Positions 28,984-36,412 of a stretch of 64,000 bases of DNA are shown piece after piece. Both the position numbers and the translations under genes were made by a program. Source of the DNA: Curvibacter gracilis ATCC BAA-807 (GTDB lineage Bacteria; Pseudomonadota; Gammaproteobacteria; Burkholderiales; Burkholderiaceae_C); the NCBI RefSeq assembly GCF_000518645.1, contig NZ_JADZ01000005.1:273694-337693 (forward strand), given 5' to 3'. The number at the start of each line of letters is the position of its first letter. Positions within the stretch are counted from its first letter, which is position 1. Below the pieces are notes generated by a model. That model saw only the letters and a list, made by a program, of their open reading frames with translations. It was not told the origin of the DNA and searched no databases.

Positions 28984-29627
28984 GCAAGCTCTCCCGTCAT
29001 TTGGCCCACCATTTCGACCACGCTGTCGGCCAGCGCCTGCAGGGAGCCATCGTTCAGGATGTCGAAATCCGCCTTGATGCGGTGGTGCTGCTCGCTGACA
29101 TGGCCAGCAGTGTCGGCAGGCAGGCAAGCCAACTGGGGGCGGTGCACCCGCACCACCTTGGCGCCAAGGGCCCGCAGCATCTTCTCCTCAACCGGGTCGC
29201 GCAGATCGGTGACAACGATGCGGGTCCATCCGGTACCGATCTGGCGACCGATCCAGCGTTCGACGATCGAGGCGTAGTAGGTTGGAGAGAACCGACGCTT
29301 GTACGAGGCCCAGCGCTGCAGCACCCAGCGCGGGCTGCGCGGCGCGGTCAGGATGTCACCACCGTCCGCAATCCAGCGCGAGAAACCCGGGTCGCTGCAC
29401 ATGCCGGCGGCCAGGGCCGGCAGCGGGGTTTCCTTGGTGGGGCGGTGGGTGAGCATGCGGATGTCGATCCGCCAGGCCTCGGTCACCTCGCGACGCAGGG
29501 CATCAGCAAAGGCAATCCGCACAAAGCCCTGCTGTGGGGCCAGCACATCGGCCACGGTGTCTTTGCCCACGTCGGGGCGGCCTGTGAGGGCCAGGATCAG
29601 CGCAGGCGCTGAAGAGGGTCGTTTCAT
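28977..29627 (-). CDS. Phage deoxynucleoside monophosphate kinase-like protein
   Basis: P-loop kinase of 216 residues: ALTGRPDVGKDTVADVL is the Walker A with the GKD-T pattern of phage dNMP kinases, followed by AFADALRREV and a C-terminal LRDPVEEKMLRALGAKVVRV. It would phosphorylate dNMPs to feed replication. I chose the ATG at 29627 because GGAG lies eight bases before it; an ATG 42 bp upstream overlaps the preceding gene. Confidence 0.75.
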   Translation of the reverse strand: MKRPSSAPALILALTGRPDVGKDTVADVLAPQQGFVRIAFADALRREVTEAWRIDIRMLTHRPTKETPLPALAAGMCSDPGFSRWIADGGDILTAPRSPRWVLQRWASYKRRFSPTYYASIVERWIGRQIGTGWTRIVVTDLRDPVEEKMLRALGAKVVRVHRPQLACLPADTAGHVSEQHHRIKADFDILNDGSLQALADSVVEMVGQMTGELAC

Positions 29628-29652
29628 GGGTAGATCTCCTGTCAAAAGTGGT

Positions 29653-29907
29653 TCAGTCGTCGCGGTCACCGGCGGCGGCGCGCTTCACATCGGTGGTCAG
29701 CCCATAGGGCCTGGTCATGGGGTAAGGCGGTGGCACAGTCCGCTGCATCTGTCGGGTGGCTGGGCTGCGGGTCCGCAACATGGCCTCCAGACGCACCAGA
29801 CGCATGGCAATCGGGTCAGCCATCACCTGGTCAAAGTCCTGCGGCCAGGCCGCACAGCAGCGCCGATAGCGCATGGCCTCCCAGGCGGCTCGCAGATCGG
29901 CGCTCAT
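29653..29907 (-). CDS. Phage hypothetical protein
   Basis: 84 residues, start fixed by the ATGA overlap with the preceding gene. Begins MSADLRAAWEAMRYRRCCAAWPQDF and ends in a charged tail. No domain recognised. Confidence 0.55.
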   Translation of the reverse strand: MSADLRAAWEAMRYRRCCAAWPQDFDQVMADPIAMRLVRLEAMLRTRSPATRQMQRTVPPPYPMTRPYGLTTDVKRAAAGDRDD

Positions 29908-30113
29908 CTCGCACCTCGACCGGTTACGGGCATGGGCACCACCGTCGTGGCTTCCAGGTCCAGTGATGTCTGGGATGGCTTGGAGGCCTGCAAAGCGGCC
30001 TGCTCGCGACGGATTCGGGCAAAGGTCTTGCGGATGTCGGTGACCGTCGAATGGCGGTACCGAAAGGCCTTGTCTGTGATGCCCAGGGTGGGCAGGGTCT
30101 TGGTGATGGGCAC
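29904..30113 (-). CDS. Phage hypothetical protein
   Basis: 69 residues, mostly basic: MPITKTLPTLGITDKAFRYRHSTVTDIRKTFARIRREQAAL. Sits 15 bp after the primase-helicase gene and overlaps the next gene by 4 bp. AGGAGGATCCACC precedes its ATG, a strong ribosome site. Function unknown. Confidence 0.65.
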   Translation of the reverse strand: MPITKTLPTLGITDKAFRYRHSTVTDIRKTFARIRREQAALQASKPSQTSLDLEATTVVPMPVTGRGAR

Positions 30114-30128
30114 GGTGGATCCTCCTGG

Positions 30129-32960
30129 TCATGGCTTGCGGGATGGCTTGAGAGGGGACTCAAATACCCAGCAATAGACCGTGCGCCCCAGCTCTTGGAC
30201 TACTAGGGCATCGTCGCCAGGCTTTGGAGGCTTATTGCTACGGGTTTTGATCGCGCTGTTGACGGTCTTCACGTCGACAAAGCGGCGGGCTTTGCTGGTG
30301 CGCAGCACCTTCTTCAGCTCGGCCAGAACGGGGATCTGTTGGCGATGCTGGGCCGCCATTTCCACGAACTCGTTCAGGTTCACCGCGATCTGCTGCTGAT
30401 CCCTGCTGTGGTCCAGGCGAGGCATGTCCCTGGGGCCAGCTGCCGTCGCCAATGGAATGCCATTGAGGTAATCGAAGGCCTCCCAGAACTCCTGCACCAA
30501 CGGGTGATCGGAATTGATGGACTGCTGCCGCTCCTGGGCCATGGCGACCACCTGCTGCTTCACCTGCTCCATTTGCTGATCCGAGATCCGGACCACCCGG
30601 CGCATGATCTGAGCCATGGCCAAGAGCTGGGCATGGTTCTTGGCAATCCGAGGCTTGTGGATGCCGTCAGTGGCCAGCAGTGCCTTGGTGTGCTGCTCAG
30701 TCAGCGGCACCATTTCCGCCATCACCTCGGCTTCACGCTTGAGCGCTTCCAGGATGAAGCCGCTCACGCCTTCGATCGCGACCTTCTCCAGGGCCTTGGC
30801 GCTTTCGTAGCTGGCAGGGGTGAAGCCACGCGTGTCGAAGGTCATGTGGCAGATCCGCTCCATGATCGGCTGGCTGGCCTGCACCTGGTTGTTCTGGCTG
30901 ATGACGATCGAGGCCCGGAATGGTGGGTCGTAGGTCTCGTTCCCGCCCGTCTTCACCCCGGTGGTGCGGATGCTGTTGCCGTTGTAAGCGTCCTTGAGCT
31001 CATCCCAGTCGAAGGCCTTCACGTGGGCCTGGCCACCGGTCTTTGTCTCCCGGTCTGATTCGATCAGCACGATCGGCAAGTTGCTCACCTGGGTGAAGGT
31101 GCGCAGGCGGCCAGCCGAGGTGGATTTCGACGGGTCGAACCCCTCGTAGTCCCTGCCGAACAGCTTCCAGAGGAACTGGATCAGCGTGGACTTGCCGGCA
31201 CCAGGCTCGCCGACGATCTCCAGAAAGGGCCAGCTCTTCTGCTCCTCGCGGATCTGCTCGGCAAACAAGCTGCCGAACCAATATGCGAGGGCGATGTAGC
31301 CCTTTGCACCGAAGGCAGACCAAAGGTGATTGATCCAGCCCCGCTCGTACGCGTCGGTGCGGGTGTTGATGTCCAGGGCGATCGAGCGCTGCAGGCTCTT
31401 GATCGACAGCTTCTCGAAGTCGAAGTAGTCCTCGCTATTGGCGTCATGGACCTGGCCACCACGAACCGCCACCTTGCCCAGCAGGTACGTCTTGTGGGCG
31501 GCGCTGTAGCCGATGAAATCAACCGTTTGGACGATCTTGATGTTGTCCAGTTGGCGCTGCATCATCCGCTCGAGCTGGGGGCTGGAGCCGCTGTAGATTG
31601 CCCCTGCGGCCATGTGCAGCAACTGTTTCTTGAACTCGCTGGCGGTGGTCAGTTGGCCCGCAGTGAATGTGCCCTTGACCACACCACCGTCGTGGGGGAA
31701 TGAAACACGGAAGTAGTACCAGGCCTCCTGTGTCACCTCGTTGCGTTGGTAGTACAGGGCCTGGGGTAGGCAGTTGGCGATCGGCTGCAGCACGTTGGCC
31801 TCGCGCACCGCTTTCTCGCGCAGCTCCTCATCGCTCAGTGGCTCGGCCTTGCCGTCGCTGATCGCCTCCTCAATAGCGTCGCGGGCCTTTGCATACCGCT
31901 CCAAGTCCAGCTTGAACCAATACAGCCGGTTGTTGAACGACAGGTCGAATTCGGTCTTCGACTCGCGGTTGTAGATCAGCAGAGCCTTGTCCAGGGCGCT
32001 GCGGGCAATCAGCAGGGCACCTTGGTAGAGGTACTCGTCCAGGTGTTCACGCTCCAGCTTGTCGCGCTGGTGCATGTCGTTCCAGTCCAGCTTGGCGCGT
32101 CCCTTTTGGGGGATCTGGGCCGCTTCGCACTTCCAGCCGGCAGCGCGAGCGCGCTCCACGTGCTTCAAGGTGAAGGCGCGGCCAGCCTTGTCCCCGTCCA
32201 GGGCCCAAACCAGCGTGGGCATGGCCACGGTGCCGCCCTGGCGGGCCAGCAAGGCCTGCAGCTCTGCCAGAGCATGCTCCGGGTAGTTGTTGCAGCTCAG
32301 AAGCGCTACAGCGGCCACCCCGTGGTGGGCCAGGGAGATGGCGTCGAAGATCCCCTCCACCAGCCACAGCTCGGTGGGGGGCTTTGGCGCGTCAACCTGG
32401 GCCTGGGGCCCGAGGTCCACGAATGACAGGTCGGGCAACGACCACCAGTACCCCTGGAAGGTGCCGCCGTACTTGAAGTTGGCCTTCTTCTTGCCAAAGC
32501 GCCACGGGCGATCGATGAGGCGTTCCCACCAGGTGTCCGCGACGGCGAAGCGCACCGTGGCAGATCCAGCGCCGCGGCCGTGGTCGGCCTCCTGGTCGAA
32601 GTAGGCCTCCTGCGTGAACAGACCTTTCACCTTGGACAGGTCGAAACCCCGGGCCTGGGTGAGGTAGGCCTCGGCCGCGGCGTTGGGGTTCCGCTCCTCA
32701 GGCGGCTTGGCCATCTCGGGCACTTGGTAGCGATCAGTCCAGCTCTCGAACAGATCGGGGTAGAGCTCTTTGGCGTGCGCTTCCCAGCCGCAGTTGTTCA
32801 GGCGCTCGCACCGGACTACCCAGGGGGAGTCGGCAAAGGTCCAGAGGCTTTTTTCATTGCACTGGGGGCACTTTCCCTTGCGCATGTGCTTGCCCTTCGG
32901 CGGCTTGAAGTCGTAGTCGGCCTTCAACCGCGCGGCAATGTCGTCAAGAAGGTCAGCCAT
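30129..32960 (-). CDS. Phage primase-helicase (zinc finger, Toprim, P-loop)
   Basis: Replication protein of 943 residues. Zinc-binding cysteines C31, C34, C51 and C57; a Toprim primase core with VEGIFDAISL (201-210) and ALDGDKAG (253-260); and a P-loop ATPase with VGEPGAGKST (583-592) and a Walker-B-like VLIESDRE. It would prime and unwind DNA during phage replication. P2 uses the rolling-circle nickase gpA instead and none is found here, so the replication module is not P2-derived. Coupled to a small upstream gene through a TGATG overlap. Confidence 0.88.
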   Translation of the reverse strand: MADLLDDIAARLKADYDFKPPKGKHMRKGKCPQCNEKSLWTFADSPWVVRCERLNNCGWEAHAKELYPDLFESWTDRYQVPEMAKPPEERNPNAAAEAYLTQARGFDLSKVKGLFTQEAYFDQEADHGRGAGSATVRFAVADTWWERLIDRPWRFGKKKANFKYGGTFQGYWWSLPDLSFVDLGPQAQVDAPKPPTELWLVEGIFDAISLAHHGVAAVALLSCNNYPEHALAELQALLARQGGTVAMPTLVWALDGDKAGRAFTLKHVERARAAGWKCEAAQIPQKGRAKLDWNDMHQRDKLEREHLDEYLYQGALLIARSALDKALLIYNRESKTEFDLSFNNRLYWFKLDLERYAKARDAIEEAISDGKAEPLSDEELREKAVREANVLQPIANCLPQALYYQRNEVTQEAWYYFRVSFPHDGGVVKGTFTAGQLTTASEFKKQLLHMAAGAIYSGSSPQLERMMQRQLDNIKIVQTVDFIGYSAAHKTYLLGKVAVRGGQVHDANSEDYFDFEKLSIKSLQRSIALDINTRTDAYERGWINHLWSAFGAKGYIALAYWFGSLFAEQIREEQKSWPFLEIVGEPGAGKSTLIQFLWKLFGRDYEGFDPSKSTSAGRLRTFTQVSNLPIVLIESDRETKTGGQAHVKAFDWDELKDAYNGNSIRTTGVKTGGNETYDPPFRASIVISQNNQVQASQPIMERICHMTFDTRGFTPASYESAKALEKVAIEGVSGFILEALKREAEVMAEMVPLTEQHTKALLATDGIHKPRIAKNHAQLLAMAQIMRRVVRISDQQMEQVKQQVVAMAQERQQSINSDHPLVQEFWEAFDYLNGIPLATAAGPRDMPRLDHSRDQQQIAVNLNEFVEMAAQHRQQIPVLAELKKVLRTSKARRFVDVKTVNSAIKTRSNKPPKPGDDALVVQELGRTVYCWVFESPLKPSRKP

Positions 32961-33118
32961 CAGCGGGTGCCTCCGATCAGACGGATGGCGCTGATGTACC
33001 AGGCGTCGCCGTATAGCTGCTCAATCCAGGCCATGGCCTGCTGGCGGTTGCCGGCGCCGTGGACCACCAGGCGCCGCCGGCGGTGGTTCATGTCGAAGTG
33101 GGTCACGCGAAACGTCAT
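32960..33118 (-). CDS. Small basic phage protein (52 aa)
   Basis: Short ORF between two overlapping neighbours: its ATG overlaps the previous stop (ATGA) and its stop overlaps the primase ATG (TGATG). It starts MTFRVTHFDMNHRRRRLVV and continues HGAGNRQQAMAWIEQLYGDAWY. The tight coupling and protein-like sequence support it; function unknown. Confidence 0.65.
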   Translation of the reverse strand: MTFRVTHFDMNHRRRRLVVHGAGNRQQAMAWIEQLYGDAWYISAIRLIGGTR

Positions 33119-33468
33119 GACGTCCTCCGTTCCTGCGGTGGCAGTGCCGACTTCTTCACGGCCCCCTTCAAGCGCCAGTCGTAGGCCAGACGCTCAAATC
33201 GGGCGCCCATATCGCTCACGCCATACAAGCGGTTCAGGAGCTCATGCACCTCGGCCGTTGGTCGCGCGTCCAAGCGCAGAACCGCCAGGCAGTCGTTCAA
33301 GTTGTTTCCGTCCAGCCGGCGCAGCTCGGTCAGGTCGAAAGGGAAGCGTCGGCCGTTGTACAGGCCGAGCAGCAAGGTGGCGCAGACCTTTGCACCGCTG
33401 TGGAATTCCTGAGCCTGTTTCCAAACACGAACCAGGGCTGCGAGTTGTTCTTGTGACGATGTATTCAT
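33115..33468 (-). CDS. Conserved phage hypothetical protein
   Basis: 117 residues, early operon. Contains RFPFDLTELRRLDGNNLNDCLAVLRLD and EVHELLNRLYG, a pattern I associate with a conserved Burkholderiales phage family of unknown role. Overlaps both neighbours by 4 bp. Confidence 0.7.
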   Translation of the reverse strand: MNTSSQEQLAALVRVWKQAQEFHSGAKVCATLLLGLYNGRRFPFDLTELRRLDGNNLNDCLAVLRLDARPTAEVHELLNRLYGVSDMGARFERLAYDWRLKGAVKKSALPPQERRTS

Positions 33469-33776
33469 GCCGCCCTCCGAGCAGGACGGGTGTTCATCGA
33501 GCGGGCACGGGCTGCAGCTCGCTGGAGCTGGCCAGCCAGCTCTTCGGCCTCATTCGCAGTCAGGTTGAACTGGAGCTGAAAGGGACCGCTGGCAGCATTG
33601 ACGTACACCGAGGCATCGCCCCCGATGCGCCCATTGCGATACGAATAGACCCCCAGCAAGCTGCCCAGGTCTTTCTCCTCGGGGTGGCCCATTCGGCCGT
33701 GGTGCAGGGATGGCTTTTCCTCTTGCCAGTGGTTGCCGCCTGCATCGATCACAGGGGTCAGATGGAGTTTTGACAT
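33465..33776 (-). CDS. Phage hypothetical protein
   Basis: 103 residues. YSYRNGRIGGDASVYVNAASGPFQLQFNLTANEAEELAGQLQRAA suggests a small beta sheet followed by a helix. No function recognised. Overlaps the next gene by 4 bp. Confidence 0.65.
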   Translation of the reverse strand: MSKLHLTPVIDAGGNHWQEEKPSLHHGRMGHPEEKDLGSLLGVYSYRNGRIGGDASVYVNAASGPFQLQFNLTANEAEELAGQLQRAAARARSMNTRPARRAA

Positions 33777-33864
33777 CGAATTGCCTTTCTTCAGGGTGAG
33801 CGAATCCCGCAGAGCCTGAAAACAGGCTCCGCAAGGGGTGTTTGTGGTTGGGGTTAGTCGGCGC

Positions 33865-34185
33865 TTAGCCGGGGTGTGGATCGGTCTCGAAAAGGTCGAG
33901 GGTTTGTGACAGAGGCATGCGGGTCGGCGTGTAGTCGGCCTTGGGCATGTGCTCCAACTGGTGCTGCAGGAGCGCGCGGCGGGTATGGCTGCTCAAGGGC
34001 AGCGCGATGGAGGAATCTGGTGTAGCACTTGGGCTGATCGTGTGTTCAACCGTTGAGATCACGCTGAAGGTGTGACCGCATTCGTAGTTGCTGCAAACGA
34101 AGATCCCCTTGCGGGTGAGGTCAGTGACCTGAGTGCTGGTGCGCACGTGTGCTGCGGCTTTGCAGTGAGGGCAACGCATCCTCAT
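33865..34185 (-). CDS. ogr: Ogr/Delta-type late-gene activator
   Basis: Zinc-finger activator of P2-type late promoters. The cysteine pattern C5-x2-C8-x22-C31-x4-C36 is exactly that of P2 Ogr and P4 Delta, with MRCPHC and CSNYECGHTF around it. 106 residues, longer than P2 Ogr (72) by a C-terminal tail of unknown role. In P2 ogr ends the tail operon; here it is the second gene of the early operon, so late timing would follow early transcription directly. Confidence 0.88.
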   Translation of the reverse strand: MRMRCPHCKAAAHVRTSTQVTDLTRKGIFVCSNYECGHTFSVISTVEHTISPSATPDSSIALPLSSHTRRALLQHQLEHMPKADYTPTRMPLSQTLDLFETDPHPG

Positions 34186-34278
34186 GAGGCCATCTCCACA
34201 AGAGGTGAAACCCAGTCAACGGAAAGTGCCGCTGCCGAGTTAAAGGTGAGCCAGTCGTAGAACACGCGGTACCTTCAG

Positions 34279-34485
34279 TCAGTTGGCGGTTGCGGCGTTC
34301 TTGGCGCGAAAGTCAGCGAGACCTCGCAGGAGCATCAGGCGTGACATTGATGCCAGTGAACGGGATTCGCTCTGGGCGATGGCCGCAACTTCAGCACGCT
34401 CTGCAGGCAGCAAGCGAATGGGGATGGGCTTTTCGGTGACGACGCCGCGTGGTGAGCGACGGGCAGCTTGGACTTGGGAGGTCAT
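34279..34485 (-). CDS. Ribbon-helix-helix-like regulator, first early gene
   Basis: 68 residues from the ATG at 34485. PIPIRLLPAERAEVAAIAQSESRSLASMSRLMLLRGL fits an Arc/CopG ribbon-helix-helix. As the first gene facing the repressor it sits where P2 has cox and lambda has cro, so it may repress the repressor promoter. The longer frame into the repressor gene is antisense. Confidence 0.65.
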   Translation of the reverse strand: MTSQVQAARRSPRGVVTEKPIPIRLLPAERAEVAAIAQSESRSLASMSRLMLLRGLADFRAKNAATAN

Positions 34486-34516
34486 GTGGTGCGTTATCCT
34501 GTTTGTGGAACTAAAA

Positions 34517-34562
34517 ATTGCACTGTCACGGCGATGATATTGCAGAAAACAGCATTGCGCAA
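34517..34562 (-). promoter_or_regulatory. Early promoter and operator repeats (lysis-lysogeny switch)
   Basis: On the minus strand TTGCGC (34562-34557), a 17-bp spacer and TATCAT (34539-34534) form a good sigma-70 promoter for the early operon. Three direct copies of ATTGC(A/G) on the plus strand at 34517, 34539 and 34554 overlap the start region, -10 and -35, where repressor binding would block it. Confidence 0.5.
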
Positions 34563-34567
34563 CAAAC

Positions 34568-35065
34568 ATGAGTGAAGAAATCCGCAAGTTCATTGGTGAA
34601 CGCCTCAAGTCCGAGCGCGAAGCCCTTTCTTGGTCTCAAGCTGCGCTGGCTGAATGTGCTGACGTTTCCAAGCGGGCGGTCGCTTCGTGGGAGGCCGGCG
34701 AGTCAACCCCAGGAGCTGACGCACTGAACCTGCTCTCGTCAAAGGGGATCGATGTCCTATATGTTTTGACGGGCACCCGCATGACCCCTGCCGAAAGCTC
34801 ACTGTCACTCGAGGAGGCCGCATTGCTGGATGCATACAGGCGTGTTGACTCGCAGACGCCAACCAGCGTTCGCCAGGTCGTTGGACAACTAGTTTCCCTG
34901 TTCGCACAGTCAGATTCGTCGCCACCCCATCAGACAAAACTTCCGATCGCATACCCCGGGCCACGGATTACCGTCGCCGGAAATGTCGGCCAACACATTG
35001 ACGGCAACGCAACGATCAGCGCACCTCAGACCTTTCACGTCGGATCGCCAAAGAAACAGAAGTGA
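34568..35065 (+). CDS. Phage repressor (XRE-type helix-turn-helix)
   Basis: 165 residues. The HTH is at about 6-60: IGERLKSEREALSWSQAALAECADVSKRAVASWEAGESTPGADALNLL. There is no LexA/CI-type Ser-Lys peptidase, so RecA-driven self-cleavage is not expected. The C-terminus (ITVAGNVGQHIDGNATIS) may mediate multimerisation. It diverges from the early operon across 82 bp and is the likely lysogeny repressor. Confidence 0.83.
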   Translation: MSEEIRKFIGERLKSEREALSWSQAALAECADVSKRAVASWEAGESTPGADALNLLSSKGIDVLYVLTGTRMTPAESSLSLEEAALLDAYRRVDSQTPTSVRQVVGQLVSLFAQSDSSPPHQTKLPIAYPGPRITVAGNVGQHIDGNATISAPQTFHVGSPKKQK

Positions 35066-35107
35066 CCGCTGCACTGATTCGACCAGTTTTCTATATAGGG
35101 AGTAGCT

Positions 35108-35581
35108 GTGGAAACAACAGCACTGAAATTCATCTACACGAACGCCAAGCGCGAGACCCGCGAGCATGTTGTTACCGGCTGGTCCGAGGTTGGCCACTAC
35201 ATCCAGGGCTTTTCTCAAACTGATCAAGGCCCACGCACTTTTCGCAAAGACCGAGTGGATCGCTACCTCGACGGATGCGAAGCACTTCTCACGAACCCCA
35301 CTTCACCACCGCCACCGCGCATTCATCGCGAGGCGAAATCCGATGATCGGCCCCATGTTCTTTTCACTGGGTTTCCAAAGGCACTCCGGGCTGATCTGGA
35401 GGCGAAGGCCTCAGAAGCCGGCCTTAGAGTCGTGAGCACCGTTACTCAAGGCCTGGTGTTTCTTTGTTGTGGGACCAACGCCGGCCCAGCAAAAGTAGAG
35501 AAGGCTCGCGCCCAACACGTTTATGTGCTGGACGAATCCCAGTTCTCTCTATTGCTCGACACCGGGGAACTACCGGACTGA
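35108..35581 (+). CDS. WYL-like plus BRCT-like domain protein
   Basis: 157 residues, GTG start with GGGAG six bases before. Residues about 5-57 (LKFIYTNAKRETREHVV, GHYIQGF, RTFRKDRVDRYL) resemble the small beta domain of WYL proteins, a nucleic-acid ligand sensor. Residues about 80-155 (HVLFTGFPKALRADLEAKASEAGLRVV, FLCCGTNAGPAKVEKARA) resemble a BRCT domain, known for DNA-end or phosphopeptide binding. Plus-strand, behind the repressor, so it may be expressed in the lysogen. Function unknown. Confidence 0.65.
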   Translation: METTALKFIYTNAKRETREHVVTGWSEVGHYIQGFSQTDQGPRTFRKDRVDRYLDGCEALLTNPTSPPPPRIHREAKSDDRPHVLFTGFPKALRADLEAKASEAGLRVVSTVTQGLVFLCCGTNAGPAKVEKARAQHVYVLDESQFSLLLDTGELPD

Positions 35582-35699
35582 CCTAGTGCTACCTCAACCT
35601 GACTACTTTTCATCCTTGTTCCAGCCCTGCAAAGAACTGTAACAAGACCGATGATCTGACCCGAATAAGGCGGACCAACAACACCGCCGGGAGATCAGG

Positions 35700-36043
35700 T
35701 TGGCTCAGGATTTGGATATTGGCCGTGACGTCGCAAGTCTCGTGGCTGGTGACTCTGTCACGCACATCGGCAAGTTCGTTTCACTCAATACCCGCGTGGG
35801 GCTGCAGGGTTTTTTTTTACCGCACTCGCCATCGTCATGATCTTCCTGGCCGTGCTGTTCGGGGTCCTGGTAAACAACGGTGGCCGCCCCGTCATCGGTC
35901 CGGATCCTGCTGTGCTCTGCCATTTCGAGGGGAGCACGTACTCGCTGGGATCAATGATCGAGATGCTCGAAGGTCAGTTCAGGGTGTGCCAGCTAGACGA
36001 CGGCACCCCCGTTTGGAGTGCCATGGACAGCGAAAGTAGGTGA
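35700..36043 (+). CDS. Small membrane protein, split by -1 frameshift at T9
   Basis: TTG start with GGGAG seven bases before. Frame 1 reads MAQDLDIGRDVASLVAGDS up to GLQGFF at a run of nine T (35810-35818). Shifting -1 there continues into TALAIVMIFLAVLFGVLVNN, a membrane helix, then GGRPVIGPDPAVLCHFEGS to the stop at 36043. Either a programmed slip (T TTT TTT), a one-base loss in the run, or a sequencing error. One-helix topology; role unknown. If the shift does not occur, the first frame ends after a few residues. Confidence 0.55.
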
Positions 36044-36056
36044 GATTTTTGTTGTG

Positions 36057-36072
36057 CTGTATATTTAACCAG
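36057..36072. promoter_or_regulatory. LexA/SOS-box-like site
   Basis: CTGTATATTTAACCAG matches 13 of 16 positions of the consensus CTG(TA)5CAG, including both outer triplets, in an AT-rich spot. It lies directly before the small plus-strand gene that follows. It suggests damage-inducible expression. Confidence 0.5.
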
Positions 36073-36401
36073 TGTTTTGCACTGTCATACAGCTCAGAGA
36101 TCGAGGCCTGCGCTTGCGCCGGGATGAGTGGCCTGCGCCCATAGATGGGCGCCTCCAAATGATCGAGATGGATGCGCGCGTCTCCTCTTTTAGGCGGGCT
36201 ACACACATGGCGCAGTTGATCCAGATGCAGGGGATGGTGGCCATACCCGCTGTGGTTCTTGCCGACCCAGTGATGACTCATGTCGTTGAGCATGGTTTTG
36301 TGCTGCGAGGCATTCAACTGCACGTCGAGGGCGACCGGGTATGGGAGCATGAGCAGGTGTGGCTGGTGACTCCTGTCATTGGCAGCGGTGGCCGAGCCTA
36401 A
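36072..36401 (+). CDS. Small phage protein behind an SOS-like box
   Basis: Up to 109 residues. The conserved-looking part runs from QLRDRGLRLRRDEWPAPIDGRLQ through FRRATHMAQLIQMQGMVAIPAVVLADP to HGFVLRGIQL and EHEQVWLV. The GTG used here touches the LexA-like box, so the true start is probably a little downstream and the exact N-terminus is uncertain. Convergent with gene D 11 bp away. In phage 186 a LexA-controlled gene (tum) triggers induction, so an antirepressor role is possible but unproven. Confidence 0.55.
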   Translation: MFCTVIQLRDRGLRLRRDEWPAPIDGRLQMIEMDARVSSFRRATHMAQLIQMQGMVAIPAVVLADPVMTHVVEHGFVLRGIQLHVEGDRVWEHEQVWLVTPVIGSGGRA

Positions 36402-36412
36402 TCATCATTCGA

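Noticed and set aside
35979..36350. Minus-strand frame opposite the SOS-linked gene
   Set aside because: The plus-strand reading has more protein-like hydrophobic pattern and an upstream regulatory site.
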